From the NCBI GenBank assembly GCA_024304885.1, contig JALJOM010000003.1, forward strand, positions 2,514,110-2,578,109: a DNA stretch of 64,000 bases, given 5' to 3'. The notes under the pieces are model-generated. The model made no database searches. It saw nothing but the letters and a program-made list of their open reading frames with translations, and was not told the DNA's origin. This document shows positions 19,900-27,316 of the stretch, piece by piece; within the stretch, counting starts at the first letter, position 1; the number at the start of each line of letters is the position of its first letter. The DNA is from Beijerinckiaceae bacterium. GTDB lineage: Bacteria; Pseudomonadota; Alphaproteobacteria; Rhizobiales; Beijerinckiaceae. A program made the position numbers and the translations under genes.

Positions 19900-20559
19900 G
19901 GTTCACTCCACTCGCCTATGTGCGACTGCCGCATCGACCGCCGGAGAATACCAGGTCGAGCCTGTCGATTCGGGGACGCCTTGCTTCGGTTCGGTGGTCC
20001 TGCCGCAGCGCCGGGAGAGACGGATAGGCCGAGAGGCGGCCATCGTGCGTGCGCGACGGCACCGAACGAGCCGCGCGGCATGCGCCTGCGGCGCGATATG
20101 CGCCCGTGCATTGGTCCTTCGCGGCTCCCGAGCCGAGACGCGTGAGGGCGACGCCGCGCGGCTCGCAGCGTCAAGGGCGTCCCCTTCTCCTGCGGAGCGG
20201 GAGAAGATGACCCCACGAAGTGGGGTCGGACGAGGGTTGCTACGGCTTACGGGACTCTCGCTCGATGGCCGCGCGGATTCGGGTAAGCACGACATTTCCC
20301 CCGCCGATGACGAGGTCGTGGGAAAGGGACAAGGGGTTCCCCGTCTTTCGGCAAGGAAACCATCGGGCGACTACCCTCATCCAACCCTCGCTAACGCGAG
20401 GGCCATCTTCTCCCACAGGCGAGCAAGCGCGAGGCGGGACCCGAGGCCGAGGGCCTACGGACCGCGGCCTCGGGCCGAGCGCGCCGCGAGGTGGGAGAAG
20501 GGCTCGCGGTTCCCTGGCAAGAGAGCAGAAGGGCGCCCCTCTCCCGCAAGCGGGAGAGG
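19900..20559. other. 660-bp repeat-rich gap without a gene
   Basis: Contains several short perfect hairpins typical of alphaproteobacterial intergenic repeats: GACCCCAC-GAA-GTGGGGTC at 20209-20227 and CCTCTCCCGC-AA-GCGGGAGAGG at 20538-20559, with further purine-rich pieces such as CTTCTCCCAC between. Short open frames cross it on both strands but are accounted for by this composition. Nothing else is recognisable. Confidence 0.5.
20538..20559. repeat. Perfect REP-like hairpin
   Basis: Two 10-bp arms CCTCTCCCGC and GCGGGAGAGG separated by AA. A related purine-rich set (GGGGAATCCC..CCTCCC type) lies at about 46528-46640 after dapB. Such hairpins are frequent between genes in this bacterial group. 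The element abuts the predicted end of the membrane protein at 20560. Confidence 0.7.
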
Positions 20560-20994
20560 CTAATCCCCTGCGGGCCGTGGTGCGAACCCTCTCCCTCGGG
20601 CGAAGCAGCCGCGGTAAGCGGGAGCGGAGGGGAGGGCGGGCTCGCATCGCCCGCGATGCGAGCCGGGGTGAGGGGTCGCGTCCGAAAGCGCCTGGCTCTC
20701 GGCAGGTGGGCTTTCGTCTCGAGCCTTCGGCGTCCAGACGAAGCCGAAATAGAGACAGAGCAAGAAAAGGATGAAATGCACGATGGCGCGGCCACCGCTG
20801 ATCTGCGGTGTTGCGACAAAACCCGTCCCCAGCAGAGGCACCGAGACATCGGCGAGAGAGAGATAGAACAAGGGTCCCGACGACACGAAGAAGGCGCCTG
20901 CCAGAAATTTGCGAAACTCCCTGCTTCGCCACGCGAAATATAGGCTCCCGATAGCCATGACGACGGCTGCGAAGATGTAGAGGGCAAGGATCAT
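20560..20994 (-). CDS. Small membrane protein with repeat-derived C-terminus
   Basis: A 144-residue protein. Residues 1-80 contain two or three hydrophobic helices (MILALYIFAAVVMAIGSLYFAW and AIVHFILFLLCLYFGFVW) that look like a genuine inner-membrane protein of unknown function. The last 50 residues (PPAESQALSDATPHPGSHRGR onward) are low-complexity and coincide with repeat-type intergenic DNA, so the original gene may have ended earlier or been lengthened by the repeat. The ATG at 20994 is chosen because it begins the first hydrophobic helix. An upstream frame extends to 21048. Confidence 0.55.
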   Translation of the reverse strand: MILALYIFAAVVMAIGSLYFAWRSREFRKFLAGAFFVSSGPLFYLSLADVSVPLLGTGFVATPQISGGRAIVHFILFLLCLYFGFVWTPKARDESPPAESQALSDATPHPGSHRGRCEPALPSAPAYRGCFARGRGFAPRPAGD

Positions 20995-21354
20995 GCTTTC
21001 CTCCCGTCGTCGCCTTTCCTGCGCGTCTGGGCCGGTCGGCTGCCTCACTCGGCAAAGCGCTGCTCGCTGAAAATCGGACTACGAAACGGTCGAAGCTTCG
21101 GAAATTGACGCTCGCGCGGCCTTTGGACAGAGGCGTCGGGGCCGGTCGAACTTGCCTTCAAGGCCCAGGTCACGCGCTTCTTCACTCTCGCCCGCGACGA
21201 ACATCTGCCCCACCAAGTGCCCGCAACTGGCAAGCGCGGGTCAAGGTTTTAGAGGTGTCTAGAAGCGACCTACAGTTTCGCTCCGGAACCCGGGCACCCG
21301 TGCCGGCAATCAAATGAAGTCGGGTTGCGTCACAACGGCTCACTCGCTAGCGTC
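20995..21354. other. Gap without gene
   Basis: A 360-bp stretch between the small membrane protein and the ATPase-TIR gene. GC falls towards its right end. Short frames on both strands lack ribosome-binding sites. The left inverted repeat that brackets the ATPase-TIR gene begins at 21346. Confidence 0.4.
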
Positions 21355-21357
21355 TCA
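21346..21357. repeat. Left arm of a 12-bp inverted repeat bracketing the ATPase-TIR gene
   Basis: The bases GCTAGCGTCTCA here are the exact reverse complement of TGAGACGCTAGC at 23077-23088. The arms overlap or abut the ends of an AT-rich, foreign-looking segment about 1.74 kb long. The left arm overlaps the stop codon of the ATPase-TIR gene by 3 bp. Confidence 0.7.
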
Positions 21358-22866
21358 GGTTTCAATCGCCTCCGCCGCTCTTGCAGTTTGACGATCTTCA
21401 ATCAGTCTTTGACAAAGGGTATCTACAATTATCGCAATTTGACTGTCCCGATCCTCATCGGGTCGAAACAGTAAGCCTCCATATTTGGCATCCTCTGAGA
21501 AGAAGCCTGGTATTACGTTAGTGAAGCGAATGGGTATGACTGATCCTGAGCCAAACCGCTCTCGAAACTGGTCGCTCTCGAACTTCGTCCAAATCCGCTT
21601 TGGATATTCTGAGGATTGCAGAACAATTACGTAGCTGGCCTCACTTCGATAAATTGGGGCAAGGTAATCCTCCACGTTTTGAGCAATGATCCGATGTTGC
21701 TCGTTTGCATCATAAAAGCACTCGACCTCGCGTTCTGCTAAGGCAGCATGCAACAACTTAGCTAACTCGCGGTCTGTTCCAGCAAATGAGAGCGCAAAGT
21801 CATACCGACCCGGAAAATAGTCGGCCTTATAGCCTACCTGACGAGTGAAGACCCGCCAGATTACATTCTTAAGATAAAAGGAAAGTTTTGGGTCTTCGAC
21901 GCTCAGAACGGTCGTCGAAGGCTCGTAGTGAAAACACGGTGACAGGATGGCCTGTTTCTCGGGATCGGCCAATAGCGCTTCAAGCCATCCCTTCTCCATC
22001 ACCTGGCCGACGCTCCCCTTCATTTCTGGGTGTGTGTTAATCGCTTCAGAAAGATCGATCGACCAATCGTCGCTTTTGGACAACCAGTGCAGGATATGGA
22101 GGTACGGCGCACGACCTTCACGGCGAATTTTCGATCCGCGTGCAAAGGTCACGGCAGCTTCCTTGAACTGCCGGCTGAGATCGTTCATGACATCTTCGAT
22201 CGCGACGTTAATTGACGTCGTGATTGCCTTCTGAACGACCTGCGCCTCAGTAACATGGTCAAGAACGCAAAGCTTATGACATAGTAATTGCGCGAGCTGA
22301 AAACTTCCCTGCGCTCGTTCAGCGACCTCTGGCTTGTTTGATATACATATATTTAGTGCGGCCTCACCTAAAGTAATTAGTTCTTCGATTTTTTCAACTG
22401 GATTAGCCTCTAGTTTTAATACGTCTACACGAAGCCCAAGATCATGGGCAAACTTCACGAGCTGCTGTCCAGCCTTATTGATACCGATCAGGATAAGCTT
22501 GGATTCATCTGTTTCAGAATCGGCTAATACCTTCATGAAGTCTGAAAGGCGCGCCTTAGTTTGGTCGTTGAGGCGATGAAAGTCATCCACGATGACCGTA
22601 CCGATGTCGCCCATGTCTGGCAGGGCCTCGATGACTTCAACGTCGGCCTTTTTCCTGGCGCTCAAAGAAAGGACACAGTCCGAAATACCAAGATCCGCGA
22701 GGACCTTAGTAATGGTAGTTGTCTTGCCGATGCCCGAAGGGCCCTCCAAGACCAAGCCGCGCCCAGACGTACGGACGGAGACCCTAATTTCATCAAACCG
22801 CTCCGGCTGAACGAAGGTGTGTGTCGGCACGCCCGACAAGCGGAATACCTCTTCTAGGTTCGACAT
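21355..22866 (-). CDS. ATPase with C-terminal TIR domain (candidate immune protein)
   Basis: A 503-residue two-domain protein. Residues 1-200 form a P-loop ATPase: Walker A GPSGIGKTT at 42-50, Walker B GTVIVDDFHR at about 89-98, and LILIGIN as sensor strand at about 124-130. A helical linker leads to a TIR domain at about 353-490 (RYDFALSFAGTDRELAKLLHAAL, then ASYVIVLQSSEYPKRIWTKFE), with E430 in the position of the usual catalytic glutamate. TIR domains fused to ATPases in bacteria are commonly NAD+-consuming antiphage effectors; that function here is inference. Base composition is much poorer in GC than the flanks, indicating transfer. Start at 22866 by first in-frame ATG. Confidence 0.8.
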   Translation of the reverse strand: MSNLEEVFRLSGVPTHTFVQPERFDEIRVSVRTSGRGLVLEGPSGIGKTTTITKVLADLGISDCVLSLSARKKADVEVIEALPDMGDIGTVIVDDFHRLNDQTKARLSDFMKVLADSETDESKLILIGINKAGQQLVKFAHDLGLRVDVLKLEANPVEKIEELITLGEAALNICISNKPEVAERAQGSFQLAQLLCHKLCVLDHVTEAQVVQKAITTSINVAIEDVMNDLSRQFKEAAVTFARGSKIRREGRAPYLHILHWLSKSDDWSIDLSEAINTHPEMKGSVGQVMEKGWLEALLADPEKQAILSPCFHYEPSTTVLSVEDPKLSFYLKNVIWRVFTRQVGYKADYFPGRYDFALSFAGTDRELAKLLHAALAEREVECFYDANEQHRIIAQNVEDYLAPIYRSEASYVIVLQSSEYPKRIWTKFESDQFRERFGSGSVIPIRFTNVIPGFFSEDAKYGGLLFRPDEDRDSQIAIIVDTLCQRLIEDRQTARAAEAIET

Positions 22867-23178
22867 TCGATGGACCGGGCGGAATCGCGTTTAGTGACGA
22901 TTGAGTATATCTAACGGGCATTCCACGAATTTCAATGCGCTGCCCAAGCTTTAGTGGCGGAGGAATCCCAGCCAATGTTGAGTTGCGAGGACGAAGCCCT
23001 AGTCGGGTTGACATCCTCGCCCGTGAGTAGACATTTCTAAAGGGTGGCAAAGGTTCTTCGACAGAAATTTCAAAATTGAGACGCTAGCCAAGCTTCCGGC
23101 AAATTGACGCCCCTGCCCCCTTTGGGCATAGCTCGGCAAACTCGCCCCCTGACAGAACCCCAGACGCCGCCCAGACCC
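22867..23178. other. Gap with promoter-side DNA of the TIR gene
   Basis: The 312-bp interval has an AT-rich left part, and the right arm of the inverted repeat lies at 23077-23088. A short minus-strand open frame (22793-23050, 85 codons, starting MPPFRNVYSR) overlaps the start of the TIR gene by 74 bp in another frame; it could be a leader or antitoxin-like gene but has no strong support, so I do not list it as one. Confidence 0.4.
23077..23088. repeat. Right arm of the 12-bp inverted repeat
   Basis: TGAGACGCTAGC, exact reverse complement of the left arm at 21346-21357. The arms define a segment carrying the ATPase-TIR gene only; no transposase is inside and no target-site duplication was found on the outer sides. 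Confidence 0.7.
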
Positions 23179-23832
23179 ATGCGCACCCTCTCGCTCGAGC
23201 ACTCCGTCGCGCTGATCCCGGACGGCGCAAGCCTCATGATCGGGGGATTCATGGCGGTCGGCACGCCGGAACGGCTCGTCGACGAGATCCTCCGCCAAGG
23301 CAAGCGCGACCTCATTGTCATCGCGAACGACACCGCCATGCCCGGCAAGGGTATCGGCAAGCTCGTCGAGAAAAAGCTCCTGCGCAAGGTGATCGCGAGC
23401 CATATCGGCCTCAATCCCGAGACGCAGCGCCAGATGATGGCGGGCGAGCTCGAGGTCGAGCTCGTGCCGCAAGGCACGCTCGTCGAGCGAATCCGCGCGG
23501 GCGGGCACGGGCTCGGCGGCATCCTGACCCCGACCGGGCTCGGCACCAGCGTCGAGGAGGGCAAGCGCCGAATCACGGTGGACGGCAAGGACTATCTGCT
23601 CGAGACGGCCTTGAAGGCCGATTTTGCCCTGGTCCATGCCTTCATGGCGGATTATCTCGGCAACCTCAGCTATGCCTTGACCGCGCGTAACTTCAATCCT
23701 GTGATCGCCATGGCCGCCGAGACGGTGATCGTCTGCGCGGATCATATCATGCCGGTCGGCGTGCTGCCGCCCGACCAGGTCGTGACGCCGGCCCCGATCG
23801 TCGATATCCTCGTCGCCAACCCCTGCAGCTGA
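23179..23832 (+). CDS. atoD: 3-oxoacid CoA-transferase, subunit A
   Basis: One subunit of a heterodimeric CoA-transferase that moves CoA between acyl-CoA and a short-chain acid such as acetoacetate. The 217-residue protein starts MRTLSLEHSVALIPDGASLMIGGFM, and has the family motifs GHGLGGILTPTGLGTSVEEG and ADYLGNLSYALTARNFNPV. The frame runs open upstream to 23104; I chose the ATG at 23179 because the conserved N-terminus starts there. Subunit B follows after 4 bp. Exact substrate cannot be fixed from sequence; acetoacetate transferase is the usual case. Confidence 0.9.
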   Translation: MRTLSLEHSVALIPDGASLMIGGFMAVGTPERLVDEILRQGKRDLIVIANDTAMPGKGIGKLVEKKLLRKVIASHIGLNPETQRQMMAGELEVELVPQGTLVERIRAGGHGLGGILTPTGLGTSVEEGKRRITVDGKDYLLETALKADFALVHAFMADYLGNLSYALTARNFNPVIAMAAETVIVCADHIMPVGVLPPDQVVTPAPIVDILVANPCS

Positions 23833-23836
23833 GCCC

Positions 23837-24487
23837 ATGGACCCGCAGACCGTCATCGCGCGCCGCATCGCCCGGGAGCTTCGCCCCGGCATGCTGGTCA
23901 ATCTCGGCATCGGGATCCCGACGCTCGTGGCGAAATACGTGCCCGAAGGCCTGCCCGTCTTCTTCCAGTCCGAGAACGGCTTGATCGGGACCGGCGCGCC
24001 CCCCGAGGAAGGCATGGCGCATCCGCTGCTGACGGACGCCGCCGGGCGACCGGTGACGGCGCTGCCGGGAGCCGCGACCTTCGACAGCGCCCTGTCCTTC
24101 GGCCTCATCCGCGGCGGCCATCTCGACCTCACCGTGCTCGGCGGACTCCAGGTCGATCAGGAGGGGCGTCTCGCCAACTGGATGATCCCCGGCAAGATGG
24201 TGCCCGGCATGGGTGGCGCCATGGACCTCGTGACCGGGGCGAAGCGCGTGATCGTCGCCATGCAGCACACGGCCAAGAACGCGCCGAAGATCGTGAAGAG
24301 CCTGACCCTGCCGCCGACCTCCGCCCGCACCGTCGATCTCGTCGTGACCGAGCTCGCGGTCCTTGCATTCCGGGACGGCCGCGCCAATTTACTCGAGACC
24401 GGTCCCGGAATCTCGGTGGCGGAGGTCGTCGCGGCGACCGAGGCAGAGCTCACGATCGCCGAGACGGTCCACGAGATGACCCTCTGA
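23837..24487 (+). CDS. atoA: 3-oxoacid CoA-transferase, subunit B
   Basis: A 216-residue subunit with the catalytic glutamate in FQSENGLIGTG (the SENG motif, Glu near residue 50). It also has the LRPGMLVNLGIGIPTLVAKYV nucleotide-binding entry and GGAMDLVTGAKRVIVAMQHT. It lies 4 bp after subunit A and should be co-transcribed. With the AtoE-type transporter at 32577-34019 it could handle short-chain acids, although the two loci are 8 kb apart. Confidence 0.92.
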   Translation: MDPQTVIARRIARELRPGMLVNLGIGIPTLVAKYVPEGLPVFFQSENGLIGTGAPPEEGMAHPLLTDAAGRPVTALPGAATFDSALSFGLIRGGHLDLTVLGGLQVDQEGRLANWMIPGKMVPGMGGAMDLVTGAKRVIVAMQHTAKNAPKIVKSLTLPPTSARTVDLVVTELAVLAFRDGRANLLETGPGISVAEVVAATEAELTIAETVHEMTL

Positions 24488-24577
24488 CAATTGCCTGTCA
24501 CGGGTCCATGGCGTAATGGGGTCCGGATCCCGGAAGGGTTCGAAGCACGTGCTCATCAACGCGAAACGGAGCTTTTA

Positions 24578-25300
24578 ATGTACCGAACGTTCGTTGCAAT
24601 TCTCGGCATAATCGCGCTCGGCACGGCGAGCGGAGCGCAAGGCCAGGCCATCACCTCCAAGACGGATCCGACGAAACCGGCCGAGTTCGACATCACGAAA
24701 GCGACCGCGACGACGGACGGTCGCCTGACCACCTTCGCCATGGAGGTCGTCGGCGCCGCCGGCGCTTCCAAGCCCTCGGCTATAGGCAAGCTCGAGGGCG
24801 CCAAGGTCGAGGCCTATGTCTGGCCGACCAAGCTCGACCCCGGGCTCGTGGGCTTCGCGCCGGCCTCGGGCATTCTCGCGCTCGCCATCACGTCGCATCC
24901 CGACTTCGACGACACCCCGCTCTACGACGAGAACAAGGACGGCGACCCGAAGAACGACGGCGGCGTGTGGCATACGCATTGGGTGGTGCTGGCCGAGGAC
25001 AAGAGCTGTGCCGGCGGCCTGAAGGTCCGCGACGTCGTCCCCGGCAAGGAGCCCTTGCCCTCGACGGCGCCGGGCCTGCCGCTCGCGCTCGACAGCCCGG
25101 CCGCGACCCTGGTCCTCGACGGCAAGAAGGTGCAGATCACCTTGCCGGTCACCGGCGCGGGCGATGTCGCCTTCGATGCGGTTACGGCCGAGCTCCAGGT
25201 GCACCCGGAGGGCAAGACGCCGCTGCTCTGCGTCGTCGGCGTGCGGGACGTCGCCTCGGGTGACTTGAGCCTGCCCGGCCGGGTCGAGCTCGTGAAATAG
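24578..25300 (+). CDS. Secreted protein of unknown function with calcium-loop-like motif
   Basis: A 240-residue protein with a clear signal peptide MYRTFVAILGIIALGTASGAQGQA. The mature part is mostly beta-rich with no recognised domain. At about residue 130 it has the loop DENKDGDPKNDGG, which resembles an EF-hand or other Asp-rich calcium loop. The VWHTHWVVL segment that follows has several conserved histidine/tryptophan residues. The ATG at 24578 is preceded by an AAACGGAGC ribosome-binding site and starts exactly at the signal peptide. It is near the CoA-transferase genes, but the function is unknown. Confidence 0.75.
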   Translation: MYRTFVAILGIIALGTASGAQGQAITSKTDPTKPAEFDITKATATTDGRLTTFAMEVVGAAGASKPSAIGKLEGAKVEAYVWPTKLDPGLVGFAPASGILALAITSHPDFDDTPLYDENKDGDPKNDGGVWHTHWVVLAEDKSCAGGLKVRDVVPGKEPLPSTAPGLPLALDSPAATLVLDGKKVQITLPVTGAGDVAFDAVTAELQVHPEGKTPLLCVVGVRDVASGDLSLPGRVELVK

Positions 25301-25308
25301 CGCGCCCC

Positions 25309-25380
25309 GAGCGCTCTACATCTCGGCTTTGTCGCATTTTCGCGACGTAAATCAGCGTCCACTTCGCTGGAAGATGCTCT
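25309..25380 (+). repeat. Family-2 palindromic repeat, copy 2 (short)
   Basis: A shortened family-2 unit: GAGCGCTCTA, then GTCGCATTTTCGCGACG, then CTTCGCTGGAAGATGCTCT. It is fused directly to the first of three tandem family-1 copies at the CTCGAG junction, mirroring the arrangement at 5381-5632. Confidence 0.85.
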
Positions 25381-25834
25381 CGAGCGGGATGAAGAAAAGG
25401 GGGCACCGGTTGTCCGGCGCAATCGCGTTTACGCAGATTGCGTAAACTTGTCTGCTTATCCCGCTCTAGACTTTTGGACTCGATCACGTGTCATGACTTT
25501 GGATCAAGTCGATCCAAAGTCATCGTGATCTCGAGCGGGATGAGGAAAAGGGGGCACCGGTTGTCCGGCGCAATCGCGTTTACGCAGATTGCGTAAACTT
25601 GTCTGCTTATCCCGCTCTAGACTTTTGGACTCGATCACGTGTCATGACTTTGGATCAAGTCGATCCAAAGTCATCGTGATCTCGAGCGGGATGAGGAAAA
25701 GGGGACACCGGTTGTCCGGCGCAATCGAGTTTACGCAGATTGCGTAAACTTGTCTGCTCATCCCGCTCTAGACTTTTGGACTCGATCACGTGTCATGACT
25801 TTGGATCGATTCGATCCAAAGTCATCGTGATCTA
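25379..25834 (+). repeat. Three tandem 151-bp copies of family-1 palindromic repeat
   Basis: Units start at about 25381, 25532 and 25683 with a period of 151 bp. Each has arms CGAGCGGGAT / ATCCCGCTCT, a core palindrome TTTACGCA-GAT-TGCGTAAA, and a long 3' hairpin ATGACTTTGGATC / GATCCAAAGTCAT. They differ by only a few bases, consistent with recent tandem duplication. The last copy ends GTGATCTAG, and this TAG is the stop codon of the downstream minus-strand permease read on its own strand. The whole 25301-25831 interval is filled by these repeats. Confidence 0.9.
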
Positions 25835-27316
25835 GCGCTCGAGCAGCGGGCGGCGCAGGCCCATTATGCCGCCCGCGATCAAGAGCGCGCACGGCACGAG
25901 AAGCGCGAGGAGGCCGAGCAAGGCCTCCTTCACCACCATGCGGATCGACAAGTCGCGATAGGCGAAGGCCGGGACCGCGTCGAAGCGGGTGAAGGGGGCG
26001 TCGGATACGAAGTAAGGCGTGAGGAAGCGCCGCAGCTCGGCGCGATGCGCCTCGACCGCCTCGACGAAGGACCTGTGCCGGCTCGCGTCGTTGCCGCTGA
26101 TCGCATCGGCAGCCTGCTGGAAGACGATTGCCGGCGACAGGAAGCGAAGGCCGTCGATCACGACCTGCTGGCTCTCGTTGCGGCGCCTGAAGCGTTCCTG
26201 CTCGGGCCGCGCGGCGGCTTCCGTCGCGGTATTCACCACGAGCCTGCGGCTGCCGATCTCGGCGCGGCGCGTGACCCCGCGCGAAAGCTCCGGATGGTCG
26301 TGGAAATAATCGGCGAGGACCGCGCTCGCCCCGCGTGCGCTCGCGTCCGACGCGCGGCGCACGGCATCGACAAAGGCGATCCGCGACGGCAGGGGATAGA
26401 GGCTCTTCACGACGAGGTTCAGGGCCGCGGGGGCGAGCACGACGAGGACGAGCCAGAGGCCGGCGAAGCCGAGCGCTTGCGACGCGGAAGAACCGCCGCG
26501 CGAGTCGAGGAAGAAGGCGAGCGCGAACCAGAAGCCGAGATAGGCGGCGACGACTCCCGCATAGAGCGAGAGGCGCAGGAGCGCCCCCGGCGCCGCGACA
26601 TCGAAGCCGACGGCGCCCACGCCGAGGATCAGGGCGCCGAGCACGAGGCCGATGAAGACGAGGGCCCGCAGCAGATAGGCCGTCGCGAGCCAGCGTGTGA
26701 TCGGAACCGGGCAAGACAGGATCAGGGGCAGAGTTCCGAGCTCCTTCTCCCGCGCGAGCAGGCCGAAGCTCGCGGCGAGCGCGAGCAAGGGCAGGAGCGT
26801 GACGATCGCGAAGACGCTGTCGAACCGGCCGAGCAGGAGCCGCAGCGGATTCTCCCATTCGTGGCTCGCGGTGAAGAAGGCGAGAGGCCCGATTCCGGCG
26901 CGAATGCAGGTGGGAAGCAGGTCGCTCTGCCCGACCGCGACCATCGCGAGAGGCGTCGGCGCCAGGCAATCCCGCGCCCGCAGGAAACGCGACTCGAACC
27001 CGACGGCGGCGCGCGGATCGTCGAAGGTGCCGATCTCCTTGCCCGCGGCATCGCGGGCGGAAGCTTCGGCCTTGGCGTCGGCGAGGCGTTCCGCGGCGAT
27101 CGCCGCCGCTCGCGCGATCGTCTGCTCCTGGAAACGCATAAAGGCCGCGCCATTGGCAAGCCCGTACCAGAGCGCGAGACAGACGAGCGCGACCGCGATC
27201 CAGAAGACGCGATCCCTACGCAGGCGCTGCCATTCGAGGCCGATTAGACCGACACCCGTCAATGGCGCGAGCGGCTTCGTGACGGCGAAAGCCGCCGATC
27301 TTGTCCTGTCGTGCAT
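25832..27316 (-). CDS. ABC-2 transporter permease, second subunit
   Basis: A 494-residue membrane protein, the last gene of the ABC operon. It starts MHDRTRSAAFAVTKPLAPLTG and has about six hydrophobic segments, including RRDRVFWIAVALVCLALWYGL and LLAREKELGTLPLILSCPVPITRW with the E-x-G-T-L-P motif common to ABC-2 permeases. A large non-membrane loop lies between the first and second segments. It overlaps the upstream permease by 1 bp (TGATG). Its stop codon lies in the last bases of a palindromic repeat. Substrate unknown. Confidence 0.82.
   Translation of the reverse strand: MHDRTRSAAFAVTKPLAPLTGVGLIGLEWQRLRRDRVFWIAVALVCLALWYGLANGAAFMRFQEQTIARAAAIAAERLADAKAEASARDAAGKEIGTFDDPRAAVGFESRFLRARDCLAPTPLAMVAVGQSDLLPTCIRAGIGPLAFFTASHEWENPLRLLLGRFDSVFAIVTLLPLLALAASFGLLAREKELGTLPLILSCPVPITRWLATAYLLRALVFIGLVLGALILGVGAVGFDVAAPGALLRLSLYAGVVAAYLGFWFALAFFLDSRGGSSASQALGFAGLWLVLVVLAPAALNLVVKSLYPLPSRIAFVDAVRRASDASARGASAVLADYFHDHPELSRGVTRRAEIGSRRLVVNTATEAAARPEQERFRRRNESQQVVIDGLRFLSPAIVFQQAADAISGNDASRHRSFVEAVEAHRAELRRFLTPYFVSDAPFTRFDAVPAFAYRDLSIRMVVKEALLGLLALLVPCALLIAGGIMGLRRPLLER

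Noticed and set aside
21355-22866. Transposon carrying the ATPase-TIR gene
   Set aside because: Inverted repeats are present, but no transposase, resolvase or target-site duplication is visible, so I report only a possible cargo segment.
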